Shown piece by piece: positions 9,441 to 18,094 of a DNA stretch of 64,000 bases (its first letter is position 1; each line of letters starts with the position of its first letter). The notes below the pieces were generated by a model. It was not told the DNA's origin, searched no databases, and saw nothing but the letters and a program-made list of their open reading frames with translations. Source of the stretch: Rhodanobacter sp. A1T4 (GTDB lineage Bacteria > Pseudomonadota > Gammaproteobacteria > Xanthomonadales > Rhodanobacteraceae); assembly GCF_014207185.1 (NCBI RefSeq), contig NZ_JACHCP010000001.1, forward strand, positions 599,512-663,511. The letters run 5' to 3'. A program made the position numbers and the translations under genes.

Positions 9441-9929
9441 ATGCCTTACACCCCGATCGTGGCCACACTGGGCTATGTGCTCTCGCCAGATCGCCGCGAA
9501 GTTTTGATGATTCATCGCAATGCGCGGCCGGATGATCAGCATCTGGGCAAGTACAACGGCCTGGGCGGCAAGATGGAGCCGGGCGAGGATATCGCCGCCT
9601 GCATGCGCCGCGAGATTCTCGAGGAGGCCGGCATCACCTGCGAATCCATGCAGCTGCGTGGCACCCTCAACTGGCCCGGCTTCGGCAAGAACGGTGAGGA
9701 CTGGCTGGGCTTTATATTTTTGATCGACAGCTACGCCGGTACGGCATTCGGAAGCAATGACGAAGGCAAGCTGGAATGGGTGGCGCGCGACCGGCTCATG
9801 TCGCTACCGATGTGGGAAGGCGACCGGCATTTCCTGCCGCTGGTATTCGATGAGGACCCGCGGCCGTTCCATGGCGTCATGCCGTATCGCGACGGCCGCA
9901 TGCAGTCGTGGTCGTATACGCGTTTGTGA
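9441..9929 (+). CDS. Nudix hydrolase, MutT/8-oxo-dGTP diphosphatase-like
   Basis: 162 aa protein with a perfect Nudix box: G43-x5-E49-x7-R57-E58-I-L-E61-E62-x-G64-I. This binds Mg2+ and cleaves nucleoside diphosphates linked to another moiety. The overall form, with the box at residues 43-65 and the segment LNWPGFGKNGEDWLGFIF after it, resembles MTH1-like 8-oxo-dGTPases. Start chosen at ATG 9441 (MPYTPIVATLG), which places the first beta strand correctly; a further ATG at 9414 adds nine unlikely residues. Single-gene unit. Substrate preference is inferred from the family only. Confidence 0.9.
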   Translation: MPYTPIVATLGYVLSPDRREVLMIHRNARPDDQHLGKYNGLGGKMEPGEDIAACMRREILEEAGITCESMQLRGTLNWPGFGKNGEDWLGFIFLIDSYAGTAFGSNDEGKLEWVARDRLMSLPMWEGDRHFLPLVFDEDPRPFHGVMPYRDGRMQSWSYTRL

Positions 9930-9956
9930 TCCGCCGGCCGTGGTTTCTTGGCCCCA

Positions 9957-10496
9957 TCAGTAGCCGCGGTAACGGCCGCCGCTGAACTGGTTCTGGTTCA
10001 CGCTGATCGAGAAACTGACGCCGCCGGACGGATGATCGCAATCGCCGAAGGCTTTGGTCACGTTGACCGTCGCGCCTTGATAGGTGCTGGTCCCCATGTG
10101 GCTGCCGGTGGCCACTCCCGTGCTGACCGCACCGTGGACTTGCGCGTTGTTGAACTTGGAGTCGTCGCAGGTCTGGGCATCGGCCTTGCCGTCGTCGCCG
10201 AGCCGGCCGCTGGTATCACCGTAATAGACGCCCGGGGTGGTGCTGATGGGGGGCGTATTCGTCGCCGTGCTGGTATTTGCGGTGCGGCCGTTGCTGACCA
10301 CCGTGCCGGGATGGACGCTGGTGGGTGCGGGCGTGTTCGCGGTTGTTGCGCTGGACGCTGGCGCCGCCGCCGTGCTGCTGCCAGCAGGAAGATTGCTAGG
10401 CAGTTTGAGGTTGAGCGGTTGGTTGGTTGATTGCGCCCACGCGGAGCTCGCCAACACGCTGATAGCCGAGGCGAGAAGTAATGGCTTGATGTTCAT
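9957..10496 (-). CDS. hypothetical secreted Ser/Thr/Ala-rich protein
   Basis: 179 aa with a clear Sec signal peptide (MNIKPLLLASAISVLASSAWA, about 21 residues). The mature half begins with a low-complexity Ala/Thr/Pro/Ser linker, roughly residues 37-90. A compact C-terminal region has two cysteines (CDDSKFNN and FGDCDHPSG) that could form a disulfide and ends with FSISVNQNQFSGGRY. No known domain recognised. ATG 10496 was chosen because longer in-frame starts would bury the signal peptide. Confidence 0.7.
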   Translation of the reverse strand: MNIKPLLLASAISVLASSAWAQSTNQPLNLKLPSNLPAGSSTAAAPASSATTANTPAPTSVHPGTVVSNGRTANTSTATNTPPISTTPGVYYGDTSGRLGDDGKADAQTCDDSKFNNAQVHGAVSTGVATGSHMGTSTYQGATVNVTKAFGDCDHPSGGVSFSISVNQNQFSGGRYRGY

Positions 10497-10564
10497 ACGT
10501 GCTCCGAGGACCTGACAAGTGAAACGCGCCAGCCGGCTGGGCGTGTACATTCACATTGGAAAGC

Positions 10565-10595
10565 GCAGTGCGGCAGGAAGTTCCTGCCGCCGTTG
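10565..10595 (-). terminator. perfect inverted repeat just after parC
   Basis: GCGGCAGGAA-C-TTCCTGCCGC (10-bp arms at 10570-10590) begins 7 bp after the parC stop on the minus strand. The hairpin would be very stable, but no run of T follows, so intrinsic termination is only possible; it may instead protect the mRNA 3' end. Confidence 0.45.
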
Positions 10596-10596
10596 C

Positions 10597-12837
10597 TCAG
10601 CCGGTGGTCTCGATCCGCTCGACCCGACGCAGGCCACGTGGCAGCAAACCGCCACGCGTAGCCCGATTGCCGCCGTATTCCACCAGATCCGACCACTTGA
10701 GCGTGAGTTTACGCTGACCAGCGTAAAGGGTGACTTCACCCTTGCCCTCGCTGACCACGGCCACCCCGGCCACGCGCTCGTCGCCGGAGGTGAGCTTGGC
10801 CTTGGGAATCTCGATCAGCTTGTTGCCTTTGCCCTTGTCCAGCTCAGGCAGTTCGGCGACCGAGAACATCAACAGGTGGCCTTCGGTGGTGACCACCACG
10901 ACGCGGTCGCGCGCGGGGTCGGTGCTGATCTGCGGCGCCAGCACCTTGGCCTTGTCGGTGAGGCTGATGGTCTGCTTGCCGGCCTTGTTGCGACCGGTCA
11001 GCGATTCGAAGCGGGTGACGAAGCCGTAGCCGAAATCGCTGGCCAGGATCAGGCGGGTGTCGTTGTCGCCGGCGATCACCGCGTCGAAGCTGGCGCCACC
11101 GGCCGGGCTGAAGCGGCCGGTCAGCGGCTCGCCGTTGCCGCGCGCCGAAGGCAGCGTGTGGGCTGGTGTGGAATAGCTGCGGCCGGTGGAGTCGATAAAG
11201 GCCACCTGCTGGGTGGTGCGCGCCTTCACCGACGCCAGCAGGCCGTCGCCGTCGCGGTAGTTCAGGCCTTCGGCGTCGATGTCATGGCCCTTGGCCGCGC
11301 GGGCCCAGCCCTTCTGGCTCAGCACCACGGTCACCGGCTCGCTGACCACCAGCGCACTTTCGTCCAGCGCCTGCGCGGCGTCGCGCTGCACCAGCGGCGA
11401 GCGGCGGTCGTCACCGAACTTGGCGGCATCGGCGCGCAACTCTTCCTTGATCAGGCTCTTCAATTTGGCAGGGGACTTCAGCAGCACGTTGATCTTGGCG
11501 CGCTCCTCTTCAAGCTGGTCACGCTCGGCGGTGATCTTCATTTCCTCGAGCCGGGCCAGCTGGCGCAGGCGGGTTTCGAGGATGTAGTCGGTCTGCTCTT
11601 CGCTGAGCTTGAAGCGCGCCATCAGCACGTCTTTCGGCTCATCTTCGGTGCGCACAATGCGGATCACCTCATCGAGATTGAGGTAGGCGATGCGCAGGCC
11701 TTCCAACAGGTGCAGGCGGCGTTCAACCTTGGCCAGTCGGTGCTCGAGTCGACGCGTGACCGTGCTGGTGCGGAAGCTCAGCCATTCGCTGAGGATGCGC
11801 TTGAGATCCTTCACCTGCGGCCGGCCGTCCAGGCCGATCATGTTGAGATTGACGCGGAAACTCTTTTCCAGATCGGTGGTAGCGAACAGGTGCTGCATCA
11901 TCTCGTCGGCATCGACGCGGTTGGAGCGCGGCACGATGACCAGGCGGATGGGATTCTCGTGATCGGACTCGTCGCGCAGGTCCTCGATCATCGGCAGTTT
12001 CTTGGCGCGCATCTGCGCGGCGATCTGCTCGAGGATTTTCGACGGGCTGACCTGGTGCGGCAGCGCGGTGATCACCGTGTTGCCTTCCTCACGCTGGTAG
12101 ACCGCGCGGGCGCGCACCGAGCCGATGCCGTTCTGGTACATCGTCAGCAGATCGCTGCGCGGGGTGATGATTTCGGCTTCGGTTGGGTAATCCGGCCCGC
12201 GCACGTGCTCGAACAGGTCGGCGACGGTGGCATCGGGATCGTCCAGCAGGCGGATGCAGGCGCTGGCCAGCTCGCGCAGGTTGTGCGGCGGGATGTCGGT
12301 GGCCATGCCCACGGCAATGCCCATCGAACCATTGAGCAGCACATGCGGCACGCGCGAGGGCAGCCAGCTCGGCTCGTCCATGGTGCCGTCGAAGTTCGGT
12401 ACCCAGTCGACCGTACCCTGGCCTAGCTCGCCCAGCAGGGCCTCGGCGATCGGACTCAGGCGGGATTCCGTATAGCGCATCGCGGCGAAGCTTTTCGGAT
12501 CGTCCGGCGAGCCGAAATTGCCTTGGCCGTCGACCAGTGGGTAGCGATACGAGAACGGTTGCGCCATCAGCACCATCGCCTCGTAGCAGGAGCTGTCACC
12601 GTGCGGATGGAACTTGCCGATCACGTCGCCGATGGTGCGGGCGGATTTCTTTGGCTTGGCGGTGGCGGCCAGGCCCAGCTCGCTCATCGCGTAGATGATG
12701 CGGCGCTGCACCGGCTTCAGGCCGTCACCGACGAAGGGCAGGGCGCGGTCCAGCACCACGTACATCGAGTAGTCGAGGTAGGCCCGCTCTGCGTATTCCT
12801 TGAGCGGGATCTGTTCGTAATTGGCTTGCAGGTTCAT
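10597..12837 (-). CDS. parC: DNA topoisomerase IV subunit A
   Basis: 746 aa A subunit of the decatenating type II topoisomerase, acting with ParE (not in the window). The N-terminal breakage-reunion domain opens with [20 protein letters not shown]. The catalytic tyrosine is Tyr122 in [10 protein letters not shown]. The quinolone-resistance region reads [12 protein letters not shown] with Ser82 and Glu86, matching the sensitive E. coli Ser80/Glu84. The C-terminal part (from about residue 500) is the beta-pinwheel DNA-wrapping domain. Start at ATG 12837 matches other ParC proteins; an upstream extension to 12996 overlaps the divergent lipoprotein gene and is not protein-like. Confidence 0.97.
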   Translation of the reverse strand: MNLQANYEQIPLKEYAERAYLDYSMYVVLDRALPFVGDGLKPVQRRIIYAMSELGLAATAKPKKSARTIGDVIGKFHPHGDSSCYEAMVLMAQPFSYRYPLVDGQGNFGSPDDPKSFAAMRYTESRLSPIAEALLGELGQGTVDWVPNFDGTMDEPSWLPSRVPHVLLNGSMGIAVGMATDIPPHNLRELASACIRLLDDPDATVADLFEHVRGPDYPTEAEIITPRSDLLTMYQNGIGSVRARAVYQREEGNTVITALPHQVSPSKILEQIAAQMRAKKLPMIEDLRDESDHENPIRLVIVPRSNRVDADEMMQHLFATTDLEKSFRVNLNMIGLDGRPQVKDLKRILSEWLSFRTSTVTRRLEHRLAKVERRLHLLEGLRIAYLNLDEVIRIVRTEDEPKDVLMARFKLSEEQTDYILETRLRQLARLEEMKITAERDQLEEERAKINVLLKSPAKLKSLIKEELRADAAKFGDDRRSPLVQRDAAQALDESALVVSEPVTVVLSQKGWARAAKGHDIDAEGLNYRDGDGLLASVKARTTQQVAFIDSTGRSYSTPAHTLPSARGNGEPLTGRFSPAGGASFDAVIAGDNDTRLILASDFGYGFVTRFESLTGRNKAGKQTISLTDKAKVLAPQISTDPARDRVVVVTTEGHLLMFSVAELPELDKGKGNKLIEIPKAKLTSGDERVAGVAVVSEGKGEVTLYAGQRKLTLKWSDLVEYGGNRATRGGLLPRGLRRVERIETTG

Positions 12838-12956
12838 GGCTTGGTTTCGATCAGGGGTACGTGGCAGGGCACGTAGCCGGTCGATGGTGCCAGATGAAGA
12901 GTCGGTTAGGCTAGAATCAAAGCGGACAAACGTGGCCGCAATCCAAGGTGAGGCCG

Positions 12957-13505
12957 ATGCACTATCTACGCAATATGGCGGTTTTGGCTTGCGCACTGCT
13001 GGCGGGTTGCGCCTCGATCATCGACAAACATCCGAAGATCGCCTATGCCGACAAGCGGCATCCGCTTTCGGATACGGCGATTTTCTCTTGCGCGGAGGTA
13101 CCTGGCTTCACTTGCGGGATTATCCGGGTTGACGACAGGAGTACCTGGAACCCTTACAACGCCGGCAATACGGTGTGGGTGCGCGTTTTGCCCGGAGAGC
13201 ACCATGTGGGCGTGGTCGCTTCCCACGCGAATGACATCAACTGGCTTTCGTTCGATATCAAGGACGTGCAGCCGGGCCACGCTTACAGCATTGAAATCGC
13301 CACCGCACCGCCACCGCCACCGCCGGTTGTCGTGCCAGGCTCGCATGGCAAGAAAGCGGGTAAGACGAACAGTAATAACAAACAGCAAAATGCCGTTGCC
13401 ACAAGCATGAGCGTTTCCTACAAGGACCTGGGCAAGATGGACTCGTACACCATCCGCATTGGTCAAAACAGCATCCATACTACGAAGCTCACGGCAAGTT
13501 TTTGA
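12957..13505 (+). CDS. hypothetical lipoprotein
   Basis: 182 aa protein. The signal peptide ends in a lipobox, ALLAGCAS, with the acylated Cys at residue 18. The mature protein has a paired-cysteine segment ([10 protein letters not shown]), then a beta-rich domain containing [16 protein letters not shown], a pattern seen in small carboxypeptidase-regulatory or PEGA-like folds. A Pro run ([12 protein letters not shown]) and a Lys/Asn-rich linker separate it from a short C-terminal strand region. Start at ATG 12957 has GAGG about 4 nt upstream; a GTG at 12948 is also possible. Divergent from parC with about 120 bp between them. Function not recognised. Confidence 0.75.
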   Translation: MHYLRNMAVLACALLAGCASIIDKHPKIAYADKRHPLSDTAIFSCAEVPGFTCGIIRVDDRSTWNPYNAGNTVWVRVLPGEHHVGVVASHANDINWLSFDIKDVQPGHAYSIEIATAPPPPPPVVVPGSHGKKAGKTNSNNKQQNAVATSMSVSYKDLGKMDSYTIRIGQNSIHTTKLTASF

Positions 13506-13533
13506 GCCTCCGCGATCTGCGCGTGCGACAGGA

Positions 13534-14418
13534 TCAGCGGGTCTGCGTGGTGATTCCCAACTTGGCTAATTGAGCCTGCACACTGTCCGGGCCAGCCAGA
13601 TGCGCGGCGCCGACGGCGATGAAGACGGTGCCGGGATGCTGCAGCAAGGCGGCAATTTTTGTCGCCCAAGCCTTGTTGCGATCGACGATCAGGGTTTTAT
13701 ACAGCTCCGGTGATTCCTTGCGTACATCCTCGTCTTCCAGGCGCGCGATGGCAGCGGTATCGCCGGCTTTCCAGGCGCTGATCAGGCTGGTCAGCTCGGT
13801 ACTGTCCTTGTCGACGTCGTGCAGAGTCGAGCGGAGAAAATCCAGCTGTAGTTCGGGCGATAGGTCGGCCAGAAAGCGGATCTGTTGTTCGGAGGTTTCC
13901 AGCCCGTTGACCGGTTTGCCGGCCTTGACCATCTGCGCCTGCAATAGCCTGTCGACGCCATGCGCTGGATCGAGGCCTGCCTTGATCAGCGGCGCCATAG
14001 CCAGCGTGAGCGCCGCCAGCCATGGTCGCATGATCTCGATGGTCTGCGTGCCACCGGGGATGCCGGCGGTTTCCGCAGCCTTGGCCAGCGTGGCATTTTC
14101 AGCCGTGGTGAGCTGGTCGGACAGTGGGTGCGTAGGGTCGAGCCCGTACTGCATTACCAGCGCCTGCATATTTGCCGGGTTATCGTCGGTCAGCTCGATG
14201 GTCAGCGAATCACTCGCAGCCAGCGCCTTGTCCAGCACCGGGTAGTGCCAGTCGGTATCGGTGGGCAGCAGATGCACGGTACCGAACAGATAGACTGTCG
14301 TGGTCGCGCTTTTTACTGCCCACAGCGCCGGTTGCGCGAAAGCGGGTGTTGCGAGCGCCAGCGCCAGCAGCGCGGGAGCCCCGAGGCGAAGGAGATGGCG
14401 ACGGCAAAACAGGGGCAT
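13534..14418 (-). CDS. TraB/GumN family protein
   Basis: 294 aa secreted protein (signal peptide to about TPAFAQ, residue 29). It shows the TraB/GumN (TIKI-like) signature: FGTVHLLP near residue 45, an acidic segment LTIELTDDNPA, the NGLETSEQQI segment, and a C-terminal VGAAHLAGPDSV. The GTVH motif and conserved Glu are the presumed metal-binding residues of a peptidase-like fold. GumN lies in the xanthan cluster of Xanthomonas, but no exopolysaccharide genes occur here. Convergent with the upstream lipoprotein gene. Role unknown; TIKI relatives are metalloproteases. Confidence 0.88.
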   Translation of the reverse strand: MPLFCRRHLLRLGAPALLALALATPAFAQPALWAVKSATTTVYLFGTVHLLPTDTDWHYPVLDKALAASDSLTIELTDDNPANMQALVMQYGLDPTHPLSDQLTTAENATLAKAAETAGIPGGTQTIEIMRPWLAALTLAMAPLIKAGLDPAHGVDRLLQAQMVKAGKPVNGLETSEQQIRFLADLSPELQLDFLRSTLHDVDKDSTELTSLISAWKAGDTAAIARLEDEDVRKESPELYKTLIVDRNKAWATKIAALLQHPGTVFIAVGAAHLAGPDSVQAQLAKLGITTQTR

Positions 14419-14527
14419 GATCGTCCTTGCGGTAAACGATGGCGCGAATGCGCCACGACGCTATGAATGATGGTGGCACGAAGCGACAGTCGTGGCGATG
14501 CAAAAAACGCGCACAGCGTGGGACAAA

Positions 14528-15646
14528 TCAGCGTGGCACGCGATACCCGCCTGCCACGCCGTGCGGGCTCAGCGTGAGCTGCCACAGCTGATCGCGCCGG
14601 CTGCGAAACACCGCGGCGGAAACCGCCAGGTAGTAGCGCCACATCCGACGAAACCGCTCGTCGTAGCTGGCCGGCAACGTCGGCCACGCCGCCTCTACGT
14701 TGTGGCGCCAGGCTGTGACCGTGCGGTCGTAGTCGGTGCCGAAGTTGTGCCAGTCCTCGACCACGAACAGGTCTTCCAGTGCCGCGGTGACCTCGCTGGC
14801 GGCGGGGATCATCGAGTTCGGGAAAATGTACTTCTCGATCCAGGGGTCGGTTTGCGCCGGCTGACCATTGCTCCCGATGGTGTGCAGCAGCGAGAGGCCA
14901 TCGTCTTTGAGGCAGCGTCGCACGGCGTCGAAATAAGTACGGTAATTCCTGCCGCCGACATGCTCGAACATCCCGATGGAATACACCGCGTCGAAGCGCT
15001 CGTTGATCTCGCGGTAATCCTGCAGGCGGATCTCGATCGGCAGCCCGGCGCACAGCTGCCGCGCGTACTCGGCCTGTTCCTGCGAGATGGTGATGCCGAC
15101 GCCTTCAATGCCGTAATGCTCGGCGGCATACTTCAGCGCTTCGCCCCAGCCACAGCCGATGTCCAATACGCGTTGCCCCGGCTTGAGCTGCAGCTTGCGG
15201 CAGATCAGATCGAGCTTGGCGGCCTGCGCGTCGTCGAGATTGTCCGCTTCGGCCCAGTAACCGCAGGAGTAGACCATCCGCTTGCCGAGCATGGCGTGGA
15301 ACAGGTCGTTGCCGAGGTCGTAATGGACCTTGCCGACCTCGAATGCGCGCTCGCCGCGCTGCAAGTTGAGGAAGCGCGCCTTGAGATGGGCGAGCAGGGT
15401 GTCGAGAGTCTTCAGCTCCTGATCGAGCCCGGCGGTGAGCAGCTTGGTGCACAGCGCCGGCAGATCATCCGCATCCCACCAGCCGTCCATATAGGACTCG
15501 CCAAGGCCTAGCGAGCCGTGGGCGAACACACGAGCGTAAAGGCGTTCGTCATGTACGCGCAGATCGGCTGATGCGTTGCCGTTCAGATGAATGCCGGCGT
15601 GGTCGAGCAAGGCGCTGGCGCGTTCTTTCAGAGTGTCCTGACTCAT
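14528..15646 (-). CDS. cfa: cyclopropane-fatty-acyl-phospholipid synthase family methyltransferase
   Basis: 372 aa enzyme that transfers a methylene group from S-adenosylmethionine to unsaturated acyl chains of membrane phospholipids. The N-terminal lipid-binding part contains LGESYMDGWWDADDL. HYDLGNDLF (108-116) and YSCGYW (126-131) are family signatures. The SAM-binding motif I is VLDIGCGWG (160-168), and FEHVGGRNYRTYF follows near residue 230. Length is close to E. coli Cfa (382 aa). Monocistronic. In relatives this gene is induced in stationary phase or acid stress; no promoter was identified here. Confidence 0.93.
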   Translation of the reverse strand: MSQDTLKERASALLDHAGIHLNGNASADLRVHDERLYARVFAHGSLGLGESYMDGWWDADDLPALCTKLLTAGLDQELKTLDTLLAHLKARFLNLQRGERAFEVGKVHYDLGNDLFHAMLGKRMVYSCGYWAEADNLDDAQAAKLDLICRKLQLKPGQRVLDIGCGWGEALKYAAEHYGIEGVGITISQEQAEYARQLCAGLPIEIRLQDYREINERFDAVYSIGMFEHVGGRNYRTYFDAVRRCLKDDGLSLLHTIGSNGQPAQTDPWIEKYIFPNSMIPAASEVTAALEDLFVVEDWHNFGTDYDRTVTAWRHNVEAAWPTLPASYDERFRRMWRYYLAVSAAVFRSRRDQLWQLTLSPHGVAGGYRVPR

Positions 15647-15718
15647 GCGTTCCTCAATAGGAGTCTGGGTTTGGTTTGAGCAAGCGACGATGAAGAGAGC
15701 CGCCGGACATCGTGATGC

Positions 15719-16057
15719 CTACTTTGTACCGAGCAAGGCAAAGCTTGCCGGTGAACGTGCATAGACGGCGTCGACGCCAGCGTCCCTCACCCGTTGCACC
15801 AATGCATCCGCCTCTGCGTTACCGAGCAGAAACTCGATCTTGACCGGCAAGTCATCGGCCAGTTCGAAGAACTGCTCTTCGTGCAGCACGCCGTGTCGGC
15901 CGAACCCGGCAATGGCGCGGAATACGGAGCCACCGCCGAGGCCGTGCTGCTTGGCCTGTTCCAGCAGCCATTCGGTCAGCAAGATGCCGTTGTGCTTGGT
16001 ATGTGCGTGGCAGTAGAAGTAGAGATGCGTACCCTGTTGCAGCGTTTCCTGATTCAT
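15719..16057 (-). CDS. DUF190 domain protein, fluoride-operon partner of CrcB
   Basis: 112 aa soluble PII-like (DUF190) protein, spanning GTHLYFYCHAHTKHNGI to the C-terminal DAVYARSPASFALL. It is often encoded with crcB and thought to assist or regulate fluoride export. Start at ATG 16057 is preceded by GAGGTGA with 6-nt spacing; a longer ATG at 16066 lies within that site. It follows crcB by 46 bp on the same strand and so is expected to be controlled by the fluoride riboswitch ahead of crcB. Confidence 0.87.
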   Translation of the reverse strand: MNQETLQQGTHLYFYCHAHTKHNGILLTEWLLEQAKQHGLGGGSVFRAIAGFGRHGVLHEEQFFELADDLPVKIEFLLGNAEADALVQRVRDAGVDAVYARSPASFALLGTK

Positions 16058-16103
16058 GGCAATCACCTCATATCGATTACGCCATTCATGGCGAACTCCG
16101 GGA

Positions 16104-16490
16104 TCAATGACGCAGCAGGCTGCGAGTAAGCATGAGGCCGAGCACAGTCATTGTCAGCGAACCAATCAGGTGCACGGCCACATGGCTACCAAACCAGAAA
16201 TACTGCTGGCGCAACAGCAACGTGGTTGCCTCGGCCGAGAAAGTGGAAAAGGTGGTCAAACCGCCCAGAAAACCGGTGAACACGAATAGCCGCAGCTCGG
16301 GCGGCAGCGTCTGGAAGTGATCGAACACCCCCATCACGCAGCCCATCATCAAGCCGCCGGCGAGATTCGCGGCCAGCGTGCCCAGCGGTAGCGTGGGAAA
16401 CATCGGGTTGAGTAATAGGCCAAGACCCCAGCGCAGCCAGCAGCCCAAGGCACCGCCAACGCCGACGGCAACAATTCCGGTAAACCCCAT
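16104..16490 (-). CDS. crcB: fluoride ion channel CrcB (Fluc)
   Basis: 128 aa, four-helix membrane protein that dimerises to a dual-topology F- channel. Signatures are GGALGCWLRWGL near residue 15, LAANLAGG with the conserved Asn, and GFLGGLTTFSTFS, the phenylalanine-box and Na+-binding segment. Start at ATG 16490 is preceded by AGGAGA; the upstream in-frame start at 16514 would overlap this site. A fluoride riboswitch lies about 70-170 bp upstream and a DUF190 gene follows, a coherent fluoride-resistance operon. Confidence 0.95.
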   Translation of the reverse strand: MGFTGIVAVGVGGALGCWLRWGLGLLLNPMFPTLPLGTLAANLAGGLMMGCVMGVFDHFQTLPPELRLFVFTGFLGGLTTFSTFSAEATTLLLRQQYFWFGSHVAVHLIGSLTMTVLGLMLTRSLLRH

Positions 16491-16561
16491 AACGCGTCTC
16501 CTGACAAAATCCAAAGTGTCCGGTTACCGCGGTAGCAGGCACGCCTGCGCCGCCGGAAGCC

Positions 16562-16660
16562 GGTGGTGCAGGCATCATCAACCTCGTCGCTGGTCACGCG
16601 TGAGGCGGTTTGCTCTTCCGAAGCTGGAGGCGCCGGCGGAACAGGAGGTATGCCATCTCC
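16562..16660 (-). promoter_or_regulatory. fluoride riboswitch (crcB motif)
   Basis: On the minus strand the leader of crcB reads GGAGATGGCATACCTCC (16660-16644), then CGCC-rich helices, then TTGATGATGCCTGCACC (about 16581-16565). These are the two conserved blocks of the crcB RNA: the 5' GG-N-GAUGG-CAU-CC stem-loop, whose UGGCAU pairs with AUGCC of the 3' GAUGAUGCCU block in the pseudoknot. The helix between them here is longer than in short examples. Downstream, CCACCGG-CTT-CCGGCGG can form a hairpin that may serve the expression platform. Placement directly upstream of crcB supports the call. Exact ends are approximate. Confidence 0.87.
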
Positions 16661-16793
16661 TTGGATTCGGTCACAGACTGCGATCGCTGATCCAGCGCTT
16701 ATCCTAGTCGATCTGGCGGGCGCATCGTCAAGCGTGCCTGGTTCGCGGGCTGTCTTATACTTGCGCAGCCTTTTCCCAGTAGCCATTGTCGTC

Positions 16794-18062
16794 ATGAATT
16801 CCTCTCATCGCGCTGTGCGGCGCAGCCTGCCGTGGCTGCTTGCCGGGTTGTCGATGATCGGTCCGTTCTCGATCGACGCGGTGTTTCCGGCATTCCCGCT
16901 GATCGGCGCGCGTTTCCATGTGGATGATGTCGCCCTGCAGCAGTTGATCAGCGTATATCTGATCACTTATGCCTCGATGAGCTTGTTCCACGGTGCCATC
17001 TCCGACGCGATCGGCCGCAAGCCGGTCATTGCCACGGGCATGCTGGTGTACGCGTTCGCCTCCGCCGGTGCGGCGATGTCGACCTCGTTCCCTATGCTTC
17101 TGGTTTGTCGTGGCCTGCAGGGCATGTGTGCCGGCGCGGGTCTGGTCGTGGGGCGGGCAGTGATCCGCGACACCTTCCAAGGCGCCGACGCGCAGCGGCT
17201 GATGTCGCGGGTAATGATGATCTTTGGCGTGGCGCCGGTGATCGCGCCGATGGTTGGCGCCCTGCTGCTGGGATTCGGTGGCTGGCACGGCATTTTCTGG
17301 GTGCTGACGGTGTTTACCGCGCTGCTGTCGCTGGCCTTGCTGCTGTTGCTGGAGGAGAGCCATCCGCCGTCGCGGCGCACGTCGTTTTCGCCACGACCGC
17401 TGCTGGCGAGCTACCTGTCCTTCAGCCGTGATCGCGCGTTCTGGCCACTGCTGATTTCCAGTTCGGTCAATTTTGCCGGACTGTTTCTCTATATTTCCTC
17501 GGCGCCGCGCATCGTGCGCGAGCTGCTGCATCTTTCGGCGGCAGGTTTCCCATGGCTGTTCATGCCGGTGGTGATTGGCTTGGTCGGAGGCGCGTGGCTA
17601 TCCGGGCGGATGGCGGAACGACGCAGCGCGCGTTTTACGGTGAACCTCGGTTATGCCGCGCTACTGTCAGCGTGCGCGCTGCATATTTTATTGGCGCTGA
17701 TATTCCGCGAGCCGCAGCTACCGTGGTCAATGTTACCGCTGACCCTGGAAGGCATCGGTGTGCAATTGGCATTTCCGACGCTGACCTTGCTGTTGCTGGA
17801 TCGCTTCCCCAACCAGCGTGGCAGCATTTCTTCCGTACAGGCATTTGCCAGCCTGATCTTGTGCAGCGCCGTCGCTGGCGTGCTCTCGCCGCTGCTTTCA
17901 AGCAGCATGTTGCCATTGGCGCTGGGTGCATCAGCGCTGAGCGTGTGCGGCATGCTGTCCTGGTGGTGGTATTGCAGCATCAGTCAGCGTTCGCTAAATC
18001 AGTCGCTGGCGACAGCGGATGCCAGCGTGACCTTGCAGGCGGAAATCGCCGAGCCGCTCTAG
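16794..18062 (+). CDS. Bcr/CflA-family MFS drug exporter
   Basis: 422 aa inner-membrane DHA1 transporter with about 12 hydrophobic segments. Helix 1-2 contains GPFSIDAVFPAFPLIG, typical of Bcr/CflA (where it reads TDMYLPA-like). The loop 2-3 motif is DAIGRKPV, and helix 4 carries RGLQGMCAGAGLVVGRAVIRD, a strong Bcr/CflA signature. Start at ATG 16794 (MNSSHRAVRR). The frame stays open upstream over the fluoride riboswitch on the other strand, but that stretch is not protein-like. Divergent from crcB. Substrates in the family include bicyclomycin and chloramphenicol; not predictable here. Confidence 0.92.
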   Translation: MNSSHRAVRRSLPWLLAGLSMIGPFSIDAVFPAFPLIGARFHVDDVALQQLISVYLITYASMSLFHGAISDAIGRKPVIATGMLVYAFASAGAAMSTSFPMLLVCRGLQGMCAGAGLVVGRAVIRDTFQGADAQRLMSRVMMIFGVAPVIAPMVGALLLGFGGWHGIFWVLTVFTALLSLALLLLLEESHPPSRRTSFSPRPLLASYLSFSRDRAFWPLLISSSVNFAGLFLYISSAPRIVRELLHLSAAGFPWLFMPVVIGLVGGAWLSGRMAERRSARFTVNLGYAALLSACALHILLALIFREPQLPWSMLPLTLEGIGVQLAFPTLTLLLLDRFPNQRGSISSVQAFASLILCSAVAGVLSPLLSSSMLPLALGASALSVCGMLSWWWYCSISQRSLNQSLATADASVTLQAEIAEPL

Positions 18063-18094
18063 TTTTCGCTGCTCCTGCGAACCTGCGGCCAGGT

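Noticed and set aside
10519..12426. 635-codon open frame on the plus strand opposite parC
   Set aside because: High G+C third-position bias of parC keeps the antisense frame open; translated composition is Gln/His/Gly-rich and unlike any family.
13310..13335. CCACCG-type simple repeat in the hypothetical lipoprotein gene
   Set aside because: It encodes a poly-Pro linker; no sign of a functional DNA repeat.
16563..16793. N-terminal extension of the Bcr/CflA transporter
   Set aside because: Region is the fluoride riboswitch on the other strand and the encoded residues are not conserved.
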